A stretch of DNA of 38,740 bases from assembly GCA_001772055.1 (NCBI GenBank), contig MERP01000029.1, positions 1 through 38,740 on the forward strand, read 5' to 3'. The first letter of the stretch is position 1. The number at the start of each line of letters is the position of its first letter. Below the pieces are notes generated by a model, which worked only from the letters and a program-made list of their open reading frames with translations, searched no databases and was not told the origin of the DNA. The translations under genes were made by a program, and so were the position numbers. Origin of the DNA: Betaproteobacteria bacterium RIFCSPLOWO2_12_FULL_68_19. Its GTDB lineage: Bacteria > Pseudomonadota > Gammaproteobacteria > Burkholderiales > SG8-39. Shown here piece by piece: positions 19,444 to 30,515 of the stretch.

Positions 19444-19984
19444 GGAGCGGCTGCGCGCCGCGGCGAACCGCGGCATCCGCGACGTCATCGCGCCCGGGCT
19501 GCGGGTGCTCTTCGTCGGCATCAATCCCGGGCTTTACTCGGCCGCGACCGGGCATCACTTCGCCCGGCCGGGCAACCGCTTCTGGCCGGCGCTGCACGCC
19601 GCCGGCTTCACCCCGCGCCTGCTGCACCCCTCGGAGCAGCGCGAGCTGCTGAAAACGGGCTGCGGCGTCACCAACCTCGTGAACCGCGCCACCGCGACGG
19701 CGGCCGAGCTTGCGCCGCAGGAGTTCGTCGCCGGCCGCAGGCGCCTGGCGGCCAAGGTAAGGCGCTACCGCCCCCGTCTGGTGGCCTTTCTCGGCGTCGG
19801 CGCCTACTGTCACGCGTTTTCGCTTCCGCGCGCCGCCGTGGGCCCCCAGCCCGGCCGCTTCGAAGGCGCGCCGGTCTGGGTCCTGCCGAACCCGAGCGGC
19901 CTGAACGCGAACTACCAGCTGCCGGCGCTCGTCAAGCTGTTTCGCCGTCTATGGCGAGCTTCTCTTGGCCGACTTACGGATTGA
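19391..19984 (+). CDS. mug: G/U mismatch-specific uracil-DNA glycosylase (Mug family)
   Basis: Mug removes uracil and ethenocytosine from mismatched double-stranded DNA. The core runs from IRDVIAPGLRVLFVGINPGL, with the catalytic Asn in GINPG, through FARPGNRFWPALHAAGF and GCGVTNLVNR, to the intercalation-loop motif LPNPSGLN. The start is uncertain. No ATG or GTG lies upstream of the conserved core in this frame, and the only canonical option is TTG at 19391 (197 residues), which overlaps the NYN gene by 53 nt. A TAAGGAG sequence at the NYN stop lies just 3 nt before an in-frame CTG. Residues KERLRAAANRG before the core resemble N-termini of longer Mug proteins, which favours an upstream start. 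It converges on the anti-sigma gene with an 11-nt overlap. Confidence 0.87.
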   Translation: MSPTKNPAATSSGPPPSKERLRAAANRGIRDVIAPGLRVLFVGINPGLYSAATGHHFARPGNRFWPALHAAGFTPRLLHPSEQRELLKTGCGVTNLVNRATATAAELAPQEFVAGRRRLAAKVRRYRPRLVAFLGVGAYCHAFSLPRAAVGPQPGRFEGAPVWVLPNPSGLNANYQLPALVKLFRRLWRASLGRLTD

Positions 19985-20753
19985 GCTGCTGGTAGACCGC
20001 GTTGGCGACCTTGAGCAGGTCGTCCTTGCTGATGTCGGCCGAGGAGAGCGCGTAACCGAGCTTGCGGTCGACCCAGTAGAACACGCTCACGTTGCCCTCG
20101 CGCGCGTAGCGGAAGGCGGTCTCGCGGTTTCCCGCTATCTCGGTGCGCACATAGAGCGTGATCCGCGTGCCGCGATTGGTCTGGTACATGAAATGCGCGA
20201 CCGGCCCGTTGTCGCCGGGCAGCAATCGACCGCCGACCAGGCTGTAGCCGACCGCCTCGAGCTTGGGCGCCCGCAGCGGCGCGCCCACCCGCTTGGATAG
20301 CCAAGCGACGAGATGCGCTTCCTGGTCCGCGCCGACCTCGACCGGATGGCGCACTTCGGGCGAATAGGTTACATGCGCGACCGCGGCGCGGCGCGCCATC
20401 AACGCGCCGACGTCGGCGGCCGGCGCCGCCACCGTTCGCGAGTCGCGCAGCTCCCAGCCGCCGATCGCGCCCACCGCCGCGCCGAGCGCCACCCACGAGG
20501 CCACCGCAGCGAAACGCGACCAGCGCCGCCGCAGGGGCAATGCCGCGCCCGCGAGCGCCGGCGGCAGCGCCTCGGAGAGCACCGGGTCGTACAGACCGCG
20601 CAGCTCCTCGCCGAGGCGGCGGTAGGCGTCGATGCGCTCGGCCTCGTCGGGACGCGCGGCAAGCCAGGCCTCCACCTCGCCGCGGCGCTCGGCGTCGAGG
20701 CGCCCGTCGGCGTAGGCCTGCAGGTCGGCTTCGGTGATGGGTGCGGCGCTCAC
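19974..20753 (-). CDS. Membrane anti-sigma factor (RsiW/COG5662-like)
   Basis: This is probably the inner-membrane regulator that holds the adjacent ECF sigma factor. The start is GTG at 20753, overlapping the sigma stop as GTGA; this gives 259 residues and discards the track's long extension. Residues 1-45 (ITEADLQAYADGRLDAERRGEVEAWL) look like a cytoplasmic anti-sigma domain. They lack the HxxxCxxC zinc motif seen in ZAS-type factors. One membrane segment lies at about residues 84-104 (FAAVASWVALGAAVGAIGGW). The periplasmic part includes HPVEVGADQEAHLVAWLSKRVG and ends NAVYQQLNP. The assignment rests on the coupled sigma gene and the domain layout. Confidence 0.82.
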   Translation of the reverse strand: MSAAPITEADLQAYADGRLDAERRGEVEAWLAARPDEAERIDAYRRLGEELRGLYDPVLSEALPPALAGAALPLRRRWSRFAAVASWVALGAAVGAIGGWELRDSRTVAAPAADVGALMARRAAVAHVTYSPEVRHPVEVGADQEAHLVAWLSKRVGAPLRAPKLEAVGYSLVGGRLLPGDNGPVAHFMYQTNRGTRITLYVRTEIAGNRETAFRYAREGNVSVFYWVDRKLGYALSSADISKDDLLKVANAVYQQLNP

Positions 20754-21250
20754 TTCACGACTTTCAGCTTCGCCGCGGCGCCCTGTCCGAGCATCAGGGC
20801 GCGCAGCTTCTCGCGCGCGCGAGACAGGCGCGACATGACCGTGCCGATCGGGATGCCGAGCGTGCGAGCGACCTGCTCGTAGCTCATCTCCTCGAGCGTG
20901 ACGAGCAGCAACACCGCGCGCTGCTCCGCGGGCAGCCGCGCGATCGAGCGCTCGAGATCGCGCACCATCAGTGCGTCGCCCTGCGCGCCGCGCTGGGCGA
21001 GCTCGGGCATCTCGTCCTCGAGCGGATCGGTGGCGCGCGCGGAGCGCACCTTGTTGACGTGTACGTTGTGCATGACCGTGAACAGCCATGCGCGCAGATC
21101 GGTGCCGCGGCGGTAAAGGTGCAGCTTCATCCACGCGCGCTCGAGCGTGTCCTGCACAAGGTCGTCGGCAGAGGCACGGTCGCCGACCAGCGCGCGTGCA
21201 TATCGCCGCAGCCGCGGAATCAACTCAATCAGGCGCTGGGCTTCGTTCAT
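20750..21250 (-). CDS. ECF-type RNA polymerase sigma factor
   Basis: This 166-residue sigma70-family extracytoplasmic-function factor should direct RNA polymerase to a stress regulon. Region 2 spans about residues 10-75, with ADDLVQDTLERAW and LRAWLFTVMHNVHVNKVR. Region 4 spans about 105-155, with LPAEQRAVLLLVTLEEMSYEQVARTLGIPIGTVMSRLSRAREKL, a canonical helix-turn-helix. No region 3 is present, as expected. It lies 36 nt after a di-haem cytochrome gene and overlaps its anti-sigma gene. The regulon and signal are unknown, but the cytochrome neighbours suggest a redox or respiratory role. Confidence 0.93.
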   Translation of the reverse strand: MNEAQRLIELIPRLRRYARALVGDRASADDLVQDTLERAWMKLHLYRRGTDLRAWLFTVMHNVHVNKVRSARATDPLEDEMPELAQRGAQGDALMVRDLERSIARLPAEQRAVLLLVTLEEMSYEQVARTLGIPIGTVMSRLSRAREKLRALMLGQGAAAKLKVVK

Positions 21251-21255
21251 GCCGA

Positions 21256-21283
21256 ATAACAGGCTCCGGAAGGCCGCTATTCC
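21256..21283 (-). promoter_or_regulatory. Possible ECF-type promoter before the sigma gene
   Basis: On the minus strand GGAATA (21283-21278) is followed after 16 nt by TGTTAT (21261-21256). GGAA-type -35 boxes with a 16-nt spacer are typical of ECF sigma promoters, so this could be autoregulation. A near copy, GGAAATAGCG, lies just upstream. The distance to the ATG is very short, which weakens the call. Confidence 0.22.
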
Positions 21284-21286
21284 ACG

Positions 21287-22153
21287 CTATTTCCGCTCGT
21301 CGGGCAATCGCGGCAGCGAGCGCAGGTAGGCCACCACTGCGTCGAGATCGGCTGGCGCGAGCTGGCTGGTGGTGTTGCGGATCACCTCGCCCATCGTCTC
21401 TCCGGCCACGTCGCCGTCGGGCGTGAGGCCGTTCGCGAGAAAATCCTTCAGCTCGCCGTCGCTCCATTTCTTGAGCCGCGCTGGCGTCAGGTTCGGCACG
21501 CCGTCGTCATCGCCTTTCACGCCGGCGAGGAAACGGTCCTGCTTCGGCGCGCCGAGCCAGTTGCGCGGCGTGTGGCATTCGCCGCAATGGCCGAGCGCCT
21601 GCACCAGGTACGCGCCGCGGTTGAGCACCCCCGGGCGCTGCGGCTCCGCTACGAACGCACCCGGGGTGAAGAAAAGCCACTTCCAGATGCCGAGCAGAAG
21701 CCGCCAGCGATAAAGCCAGCGCAGCTCGTGCGGCCGGCTTTCGCGCGCGCTCGGCGGCAGCAAGCGCAGGTACGCCCAGAGATCGCGCAGGTCCGCATCG
21801 ACGATCCTGGTGAACGAAGGATAGGGAAATGCCGGGTAGTAGTGCGCGCCATCGGGGCGCCGGCCCTCGCGCAGCGCGCGCACGAAATTCGCCTCGGTCC
21901 ACCGGCCGATGCCTGCCTGCGGGTGCGGCGTGATGTTCGGACCGTAGAACACGCCGAACGGCGTCTCGAGTGCGCGGCCTCCTGCGTACGGAACTGCTCC
22001 CTGTCGCGCCTCGGTATGGCAGCCGAGGCATCCGCCGGCCTTCGAAAGGTATTCGCCGCGCTTCGGGTCGCCCTGGGCGGGCGCAAGGCCCGCCCAGAAC
22101 GTCAGCCCGAGAAGCAAGAGCCCCGCCACGGCGGGGCTTGTGCGCGGCGTCAA
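21287..22153 (-). CDS. Periplasmic di-haem cytochrome c
   Basis: This 288-residue exported cytochrome c has two haem-binding motifs: CLGCH (Cys42, Cys45, His46) and CGECH (Cys190, Cys193, His194). A signal peptide ends near LAPAQG. Each half has the class I fold, with NITPHPQAGIGRWTEANFVRALREG in the first domain and NLTPARLKKWSDGELKDFLANG in the second. This layout resembles the cytochrome subunits of periplasmic or membrane-bound dehydrogenases, but no dehydrogenase lies nearby. The hydrophobic patch LLLGIWKWLFF between the domains could be a membrane-facing helix. It starts 3 nt after the cytochrome c' stop and precedes the ECF sigma gene. Confidence 0.9.
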   Translation of the reverse strand: MTPRTSPAVAGLLLLGLTFWAGLAPAQGDPKRGEYLSKAGGCLGCHTEARQGAVPYAGGRALETPFGVFYGPNITPHPQAGIGRWTEANFVRALREGRRPDGAHYYPAFPYPSFTRIVDADLRDLWAYLRLLPPSARESRPHELRWLYRWRLLLGIWKWLFFTPGAFVAEPQRPGVLNRGAYLVQALGHCGECHTPRNWLGAPKQDRFLAGVKGDDDGVPNLTPARLKKWSDGELKDFLANGLTPDGDVAGETMGEVIRNTTSQLAPADLDAVVAYLRSLPRLPDERK

Positions 22154-22156
22154 GCG

Positions 22157-22612
22157 CTATTGCTTCTGCCGGAAGTTGTCGTGGCAGCCGCCGCAAGCCT
22201 TGCCCACGGCGCCGATCTGCGCTTTTACCGCGGCTTCGTCGCCGCCGCGGCCGAGCTGGTAGAGCTTCGCGGTCTCGTTCTCGAGGCGCGCGGCGGCCTC
22301 CTTGAACTTTGCGCTGTCGTTGTAGATCGCGGGCAACGCGCGCGACTTCTCGTTGCGCGTGCGGGGATCGAACCCGTCCCAGGCCATGCGGGTCAGGTTG
22401 TCGAGGAAGCCGGCGTTGCGCTGGACAACCTGCGCGTTGTACGGCAGCTTGCCCTGCGCCATCCCGGCGAGGGGTCCGAAATACTTTCCTTGCAGCGTCA
22501 TCACGGCCTGGCGCTGCTTGACCAGGACTTCGGGTTTCGCCTGCGCGAACGCGCCGGAGGCGACGCTTGCTCCGGCGACCAAGACGACTGCTGCCAACAG
22601 GCCTCTTCTCAT
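22157..22612 (-). CDS. Cytochrome c' (class II cytochrome c)
   Basis: This 151-residue periplasmic protein has a cleavable signal peptide (ending SGAFAQA) and a four-helix-bundle sequence. Its single haem motif, CGGCH (Cys140, Cys143, His144), lies near the C-terminus, the hallmark of class II cytochromes c, followed by DNFRQKQ. Family members bind NO or CO, or act as electron carriers; which applies here cannot be told. A strong ribosome-binding site (GGAGAAACGG) precedes the ATG. It is the first gene of a tight pair with the di-haem cytochrome. Confidence 0.93.
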   Translation of the reverse strand: MRRGLLAAVVLVAGASVASGAFAQAKPEVLVKQRQAVMTLQGKYFGPLAGMAQGKLPYNAQVVQRNAGFLDNLTRMAWDGFDPRTRNEKSRALPAIYNDSAKFKEAAARLENETAKLYQLGRGGDEAAVKAQIGAVGKACGGCHDNFRQKQ

Positions 22613-22664
22613 CCGTTTCTCCTCGAGTTTGGTCGGCAGCGGGTCCGCCGCCTCGAGAACTAAC

Positions 22665-22683
22665 AGCCGCGGGCGCGGCTTTA
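22665..22683. terminator. Short hairpin between cytochrome genes (weak terminator candidate)
   Basis: AGCCGCG (22665-22671) pairs with CGCGGCT (22674-22680). On the plus strand it is followed by TTATTTC, but both flanking genes are on the minus strand, where the following bases are TGTTAGTTC. It could slow transcription after the upstream cytochrome gene, but the U-tract is poor in that direction. Confidence 0.35.
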
Positions 22684-22698
22684 TTTCATTCCCGGAGC

Positions 22699-23319
22699 TC
22701 AGCGCAGCCCTGCGGCGTATTCGGCGACGGCCCGGATCTCGCCCTCGGTCATGCGCGCCGCGACGCCGCGCATCATGGCGTTGGGATCGTTCGCCCGCGC
22801 GCCCTCCTTGAAGGCCTTGAGCTGCGCGGCGATGTACTCGGCGAACTGGCCGGAGAGGCGCGGATACTGCGCCGGCATCCCCGCGCCGGCGGGCCCGTGG
22901 CAGCCGGCGCAGGCGGGCACGCCGCTCCCCGCCACGCCGCCGCGCCAGATCTTCTGGCCGAGCGAGGCGAGGTCCTTGTCCGCCGCGGCGGCGGGCTTGA
23001 GCTTCTGGGCGGAATAGTAGGCCGCAAGGCCCTTCAGGTCGGCCTCCGAGAGGCCCGCCACCATGCCGTTCATCACCGGGCTCGGACGCGCCGGCTTCTG
23101 GCCGGACCTGGCCTTGAAGTCGGAGAGTTGCTTATGCAGGTACTCCGGAATCTGGCCAGCGATCTTGGGGTTGGCCGCCGCAGCGCTGTTGCCGTCGGTA
23201 GCATGGCAGGCGGCACAGACCTGCGCGGCGATCTTCTGCGCGCCGGCGATGTCCTGGGCGAGCGCCTGCCCGGCCGACACGGCTGCGAATCCCGCGGCGA
23301 GCGCCAGTGCGCGCATCAT
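22699..23319 (-). CDS. Periplasmic di-haem cytochrome c (c4/c553-like)
   Basis: This 206-residue exported protein is a tandem class I cytochrome c. It has a signal peptide (MMRALALAAGFAAVSAGQALA), haem motifs CAACH (Cys35, Cys38, His39) and CAGCH (Cys137, Cys140, His141), and matching halves with KIAGQIPEYLHKQLSDFK and RLSGQFAEYIAAQLKAFK. This is the cytochrome c4 pattern, usually an electron shuttle to terminal oxidases. I chose the first of two adjacent ATGs (23319); AGGGGG lies 7 nt upstream of it. The ORF track's 342-residue version extends wrongly into engB antisense sequence. It is divergent from engB with 54 nt between starts. Confidence 0.92.
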   Translation of the reverse strand: MMRALALAAGFAAVSAGQALAQDIAGAQKIAAQVCAACHATDGNSAAAANPKIAGQIPEYLHKQLSDFKARSGQKPARPSPVMNGMVAGLSEADLKGLAAYYSAQKLKPAAAADKDLASLGQKIWRGGVAGSGVPACAGCHGPAGAGMPAQYPRLSGQFAEYIAAQLKAFKEGARANDPNAMMRGVAARMTEGEIRAVAEYAAGLR

Positions 23320-23373
23320 CTCCCTGCCCCCTAATGCGAAAGCCGCGATTTTATTAGAATTTCCGCCCCCGTC

Positions 23374-23973
23374 ATGAGGCTTCTTTCGCAAGCTGCCTTC
23401 CGCGCCTCCGCCGCGCGAGCGGCCGATCTGCTGCCCGAAGGCCCGCCCGAGATCGCGTTCGCGGGCCGCTCGAACGTCGGCAAGTCGAGCGCCATCAATG
23501 CGCTCGCCGGCCGCAAGCGCCTGGCGCGCACCAGCAAGACGCCCGGGCGGACGCAGACCATCAATTTCTACGACCTGGGCGAGCATGCCCGGCTGGTCGA
23601 CCTGCCGGGATACGGCTACGCGCGCGTGTCGCAGAGCCTGCGTGCCCAATGGGCCGAGCTGGTCGGGGCTTACTTGCGCTCGCGCAGCGCGCTCGCGGGC
23701 GTGGTGGTGGTCATGGACGCGCGCCATCCGCTCACGCCGCTCGACGTGCAGCTGCTCGACTGGCTCGGCGGCATCCGCACGCTCCTGCTGCTGTCGAAGG
23801 CCGACAAGCTTTCGCGCGCCGAACAGGCAGCGACCCTGAAAAGAGTAGGCACTTTGGTGCAGCCCGAGGCGCGGCTGTTCTCGAGCGTAACGCGGCAGGG
23901 CGTCGACGAATGTCGCGACCTGCTCGAGCGCTGGCTCGCCGAGCAGGCCGCAGGAATAAAAGGCCCCCGGTAA
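23374..23973 (+). CDS. engB: Ribosome biogenesis GTP-binding protein EngB (YihA/YsxC)
   Basis: EngB is a TrmE-Era-type GTPase needed for assembly of the large ribosomal subunit. The 199-residue protein has G1 GRSNVGKSS (residues 31-39), a G2 threonine in TPGRTQ, G3 DLPGYGYA, G4 LSKADKLS and G5 SSVTRQG. The ATG start lacks a Shine-Dalgarno sequence. A -10-like TAGAAT at 23355-23360 would place transcription only about 7 nt above the ATG, so a nearly leaderless message is possible. The stop codon lies inside a large inverted repeat at the edge of the hairpin-rich region before hemB. Confidence 0.95.
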   Translation: MRLLSQAAFRASAARAADLLPEGPPEIAFAGRSNVGKSSAINALAGRKRLARTSKTPGRTQTINFYDLGEHARLVDLPGYGYARVSQSLRAQWAELVGAYLRSRSALAGVVVVMDARHPLTPLDVQLLDWLGGIRTLLLLSKADKLSRAEQAATLKRVGTLVQPEARLFSSVTRQGVDECRDLLERWLAEQAAGIKGPR

Positions 23974-23993
23974 AGGGGATATAAACCGGGGGC
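23955..23993 (-). terminator. Second (distal) terminator of the minus-strand transcript, overlapping the engB end
   Basis: GCCCCCGGT (23963-23971) pairs perfectly with ACCGGGGGC (23985-23993) around a 13-nt loop. On the minus strand the stem is followed by CTTTTATT. On the plus strand it is followed by GAAAAAGCC, so it does not look like an engB terminator. The engB stop codon begins at the last base of the left arm. Confidence 0.6.
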
Positions 23994-23994
23994 G

Positions 23995-26898
<2,904 letters not shown>

Positions 26899-26902
<4 letters not shown>

Positions 26903-27222
26903 TTCGTCGCGGCGGTTTCCGACGCAACCCAGTCCAGGTACGCGGGCAATCCCCGCTCGATTGGGACCGCGATGATCTCGGGGAGTTCGTAGGGATGGCC
27001 CTCGCGCAGCGCCTGCTCGAGCTCGGCGTAGCGCCCGGCCGTGGTCTTGATCAGCATCGGGTGCTCCTCGTCGTGCTGCACGGCGCCCTTCCAGCGGTAG
27101 ACCGAGCGGCACGGCGCGAGGATGTTGACGCAGGCCGCCAGGCCGCGCTCGAGCAGCAGCTCGGCGAGGCGCTCGGCGCTTGCGCGGTCGGGGAGGTTAG
27201 TGAACACCAGCAGCTTCTGCAT
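26899..27222 (-). CDS. cutA: Divalent-cation tolerance protein CutA
   Basis: CutA is a small trimeric PII-like protein of 107 residues, linked historically to copper tolerance and often found beside dsbD. Diagnostic stretches are ERGLAACVNILAPCRSVYRWKG, the metal-site region VQHDEEHPMLIKTT, and HPYELPEIIAVPIERGLPAYLDWV. The ATG lies inside the end of the upstream epimerase-like gene (26-nt overlap), and the stop overlaps the dsbD start as ATGA. The three genes are probably one transcript. Confidence 0.95.
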
Positions 27223-28022
27223 GGCGCAATCCCTCGTGGACGCTCGGGTAGAGCAGGCGCAGCCCGAGCACCTGCTTGAGCTTTCGGTTGTCGAGCCGCC
27301 GCGATTCCATCATGAACGAGCTCGGCTCCGGCATCTGCGCGCGCGCGAGCCGCGGCGGCCGCGCGAGCCCGCAGCGCTCGGCGACCAGGTCCATCCAGTC
27401 GCCCATGCGCAGCTCGCTGTCGTCGCACGCGTTGTAGATGCCGGCCGGCGCGTCGTCCTCGAGCGAGCGCACCAGCGCGGCCGCCAGATCATCGGCATGG
27501 ATGTGGCTGGTATACACGTCGTCCTCTGCGCGCAGCACCGGGGCCCGGGCGCGCAGGCGCGCCAGGGGCAGGCGCTCGGCGGCGTAGATGCCCGGCGCGC
27601 GCAGCACCACCAGCGCGGCGCCGCGCGCACTGCACCATAGTGCAAGCTGCCGCTCCGCATCGAGCCTGCGCTTGGCTCGTTCGGTCTGCGGCGCGGGCGG
27701 CCGCGACTCGTCGACCCGCTCGCCGGCGCAGTCGCCGTACACGCCGCTCGTGCTGACGTAGACCACGCGTGCCGGTAAAATGCGGCGCTTTTCGAGCGCC
27801 ACAAGCAGATGCGCGGTGCGCGGTGCGCGGGTCGCCCTCGCCGCTCGCCGGCGGAGGGGCGCAGTGCAGCAGCGCCTCGGCGCTCTCCAGTGCCAGGGTT
27901 TCGGGCCGGTCGAGGTCGAGGCCGAACCGCCTCCCGAGAGCCTGGACGGCGAATCGGCGCTCGAGCCGCGGAGCCGCACGGCGCGCGATGTCGCCGAAGC
28001 CGGCGATGAGCAGGCGTTTCAC
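27197..28022 (-). pseudogene. NAD(P)-binding epimerase/reductase-like protein, frameshifted
   Basis: This is an SDR-type Rossmann protein of the YeeZ/epimerase kind. The frame opens with a GTG at 28022 and VKRLLIAGFGDIARRAAPRL, with the GxGxxA nucleotide loop, and runs to LLHCAPPPASGEGDPRTAHR. The natural continuation, LLVALEKRRILPARVVYVSTSGVYGDC, is in another frame. Removing one copy of a 7-bp repeat (TGCGCGG, three copies at 27810-27830) restores DPRTAHLLVALEKRR without a gap. The intact product would be 272 residues ending AAGVH. Conserved features after the break include the YVSTSGVYGD strand, the VLRAPGIY segment and HIHADDLAAALV. It starts 18 nt from the divergent reductase gene. Confidence 0.85.
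27810..27830. repeat. Three tandem copies of 7-bp TGCGCGG causing a frameshift
   Basis: The unit TGCGCGG occurs at 27810-27816, 27817-27823 and 27824-27830 with no mismatch. With two copies the minus-strand gene reads GDPRTAHLLVAL in one frame; with three it is out of frame. The unit length is not a multiple of 3, so copy-number change would switch the frame. Confidence 0.92.
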
Positions 28023-28040
28023 CGCACCTATTCTAGCGAG

Positions 28041-29059
28041 ATGCCCACAGTCACCCTTCAGCCGAGCGGTCAGCAGTTCCAGGTCGAGGACGGCGAGTCG
28101 ATCCTCGCCGCTGCCCTGCGCCAGAATCTCATCCTGCCCTACGGCTGCCGCAACGGCGCCTGCGGCAGCTGCAAGGGCAAGCTGCTCGAGGGCCGCGTCG
28201 ACTATGGCGTGTACCAGAGGAAGGCGCTCTCCGACGAGGAAAAGGCGCAGGGCAAGGCGCTGTTCTGCCAGGCGAGGCCGCTCGACGACGTGGTAATCGA
28301 GGCGCGCGCGGTGAGCGCGGCCGGGGGCATCGTAGTGAAGACGCTGCCGTGCCGGGTGCAGAAGATGGAGCGCCTGGCCGACGACGTGATGGTGCTCCAT
28401 CTCAAGCTCCCGGCGAACGAGCGGCTCAAGTTCCTTGCCGGCCAGTTCATCGAGTTCCGGCTGAAGGACGGAACGCGTCGCAGCTTCTCCATTGCCGCCC
28501 CGCCCCACGACGCCGAGCTCATCGAGCTGCACGTGCGCCATGTCGCCGGCGGGCAGTTCACCGATCACGTCTTCGGACGCATGAAAGAGCGCGACATCCT
28601 GCGCTTCGAGGGGCCGCTCGGCGTGTTCTTCCTGCGCGAGGAATCGGCAAGGCCGATCGTGCTGGTAGCCTCGGGCACCGGCTTCGCGCCGATCAAGGCA
28701 CTGATCGAGGACGCGCTGCATCGCGGCATCGCGCGGCCGATGACGCTCTACTGGGGCGGGCGGCGGCCGAAGGACTTGTACATGAACGAGCTCGCGCTCA
28801 AGTGGGCGGCCGAGCGTCCGCCGCAGCTCCGCTACGTGCCGGTGATCTCCGACGCCCTGCCCGAAGACGCCTGGGCCGGGCGCACGGGCTTCGTGCACCG
28901 CGCCGTGATGCAGGACTTCCCCGACCTCTCGGGCCATCAGGTCTACGCCTGCGGCGTGCCGATCATGGTCGACTCGGCCAGGAAGGACTTCACCACCGTG
29001 TGCGGGCTGCCGGAGGAGGAGTTCTTCGCCGACAGCTTCACCACCCAGGCCGACCTCGC

Positions 29060-29084
<25 letters not shown>
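28041..29084 (+). CDS. 2Fe-2S ferredoxin / FAD / NAD(P)H reductase (CDP-6-deoxyglucoseen reductase-like)
   Basis: This soluble electron-transfer flavoprotein has 347 residues. An N-terminal plant-type ferredoxin domain has the cluster ligands Cys36, Cys41, Cys44 and Cys76 (YGCRNGACGSCKG and FCQA). An FAD domain follows with RRSFSIAAPP, then an NAD(P)H domain with LVASGTGFAPIKAL and the C-terminal VYACGVPIMVDSAR. The domain order matches AscD-type reductases and the reductase components of oxygenases. No sugar-biosynthesis genes or oxygenase lie nearby, so the partner is unknown. I chose the ATG at 28041; the longer ORF of the track extends into antisense sequence. Its 3' end overlaps livF by 25 nt, convergently. 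Confidence 0.9.
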
Positions 29085-29750
<666 letters not shown>

Positions 29751-29758
<8 letters not shown>

Positions 29759-30515
29759 GCGCGACGCCGAGGTAGGCCTCGATGACCCTGGGATCCTGCT
29801 GCACCTCGGCGGGAGACCCCTCCGCGATCTTCTCGCCGTAATCGAGCACCATCACCCGGTCGCACACGTTCATCACCAGCCGCACGTCGTGCTCGATGAG
29901 CAGCACGGTCATGCCGCCGTCGCGGATGGCACGGATCAGCCTGCCGAGGGCCTGGCGCTCGGTCGGATTCATGCCGGCGGCGGGCTCGTCGAGCGCAAGC
30001 AGCTGCGGGTCCGTGGCGAGCGCGCGCGCGATCTCCAGGCGGCGCTGGTCGCCGTAGGGCAGGCTGCCGGCAGGATCGTTCGCGCGCGCGCGGATGCCGA
30101 CGTAGTCGAGCAGCTCCAGGGCGCGGCGCTCGATGTCCCGCTCCTCGGCGATGGTCCTCCTGCTCCTCAGGATCGCCCCCAGCACCCCGGTGCGCGTGCG
30201 CGCATGCCTGCCGATCATCACGTTCTCGAGCGACGACAGGTTGGCGAACAGGCGGATGTTCTGGAAGGTGCGCGCGATGCCCGCCCTCGCGACCTGGTCG
30301 GGCTTGAGACCGGTGATGGGGCGCCCGAGGAAGGCGAAGGAACCCTGCTCGGGCGGGTAGATGCCGGTGAGCACGTTGAAGAGCGTCGTCTTGCCCGCGC
30401 CGTTCGGGCCGATCAGGCCGTAGATCTCGCCCGGCGCAATCGCGAACGAGACCTGGTCGAGCGCCTGCACCCCGCCGAAGCGCTTGGCGATCCGCTCGAC
30501 GACGAGCAGCGTCAC
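29751..30515 (-). CDS. livG: Branched-chain amino acid ABC transporter ATP-binding protein LivG
   Basis: This is the second ATPase of the importer. The start is a GTG at 30515 that overlaps the livM stop (GTGA), giving 254 residues. The track's 616-residue ORF joins it to a wrong frame of livM. Walker A is GPNGAGKTT, the Q-loop region is ARTFQNIRLFANLSSLENVMIG, the signature is the LivG-typical LPYGDQRRLEIARAL, Walker B is LLALDEPAAGMNP, and the H-loop is LIEHDVRLVM. The C-terminal extension EVQQDPRVIEAYLG is characteristic of the family. Confidence 0.96.
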
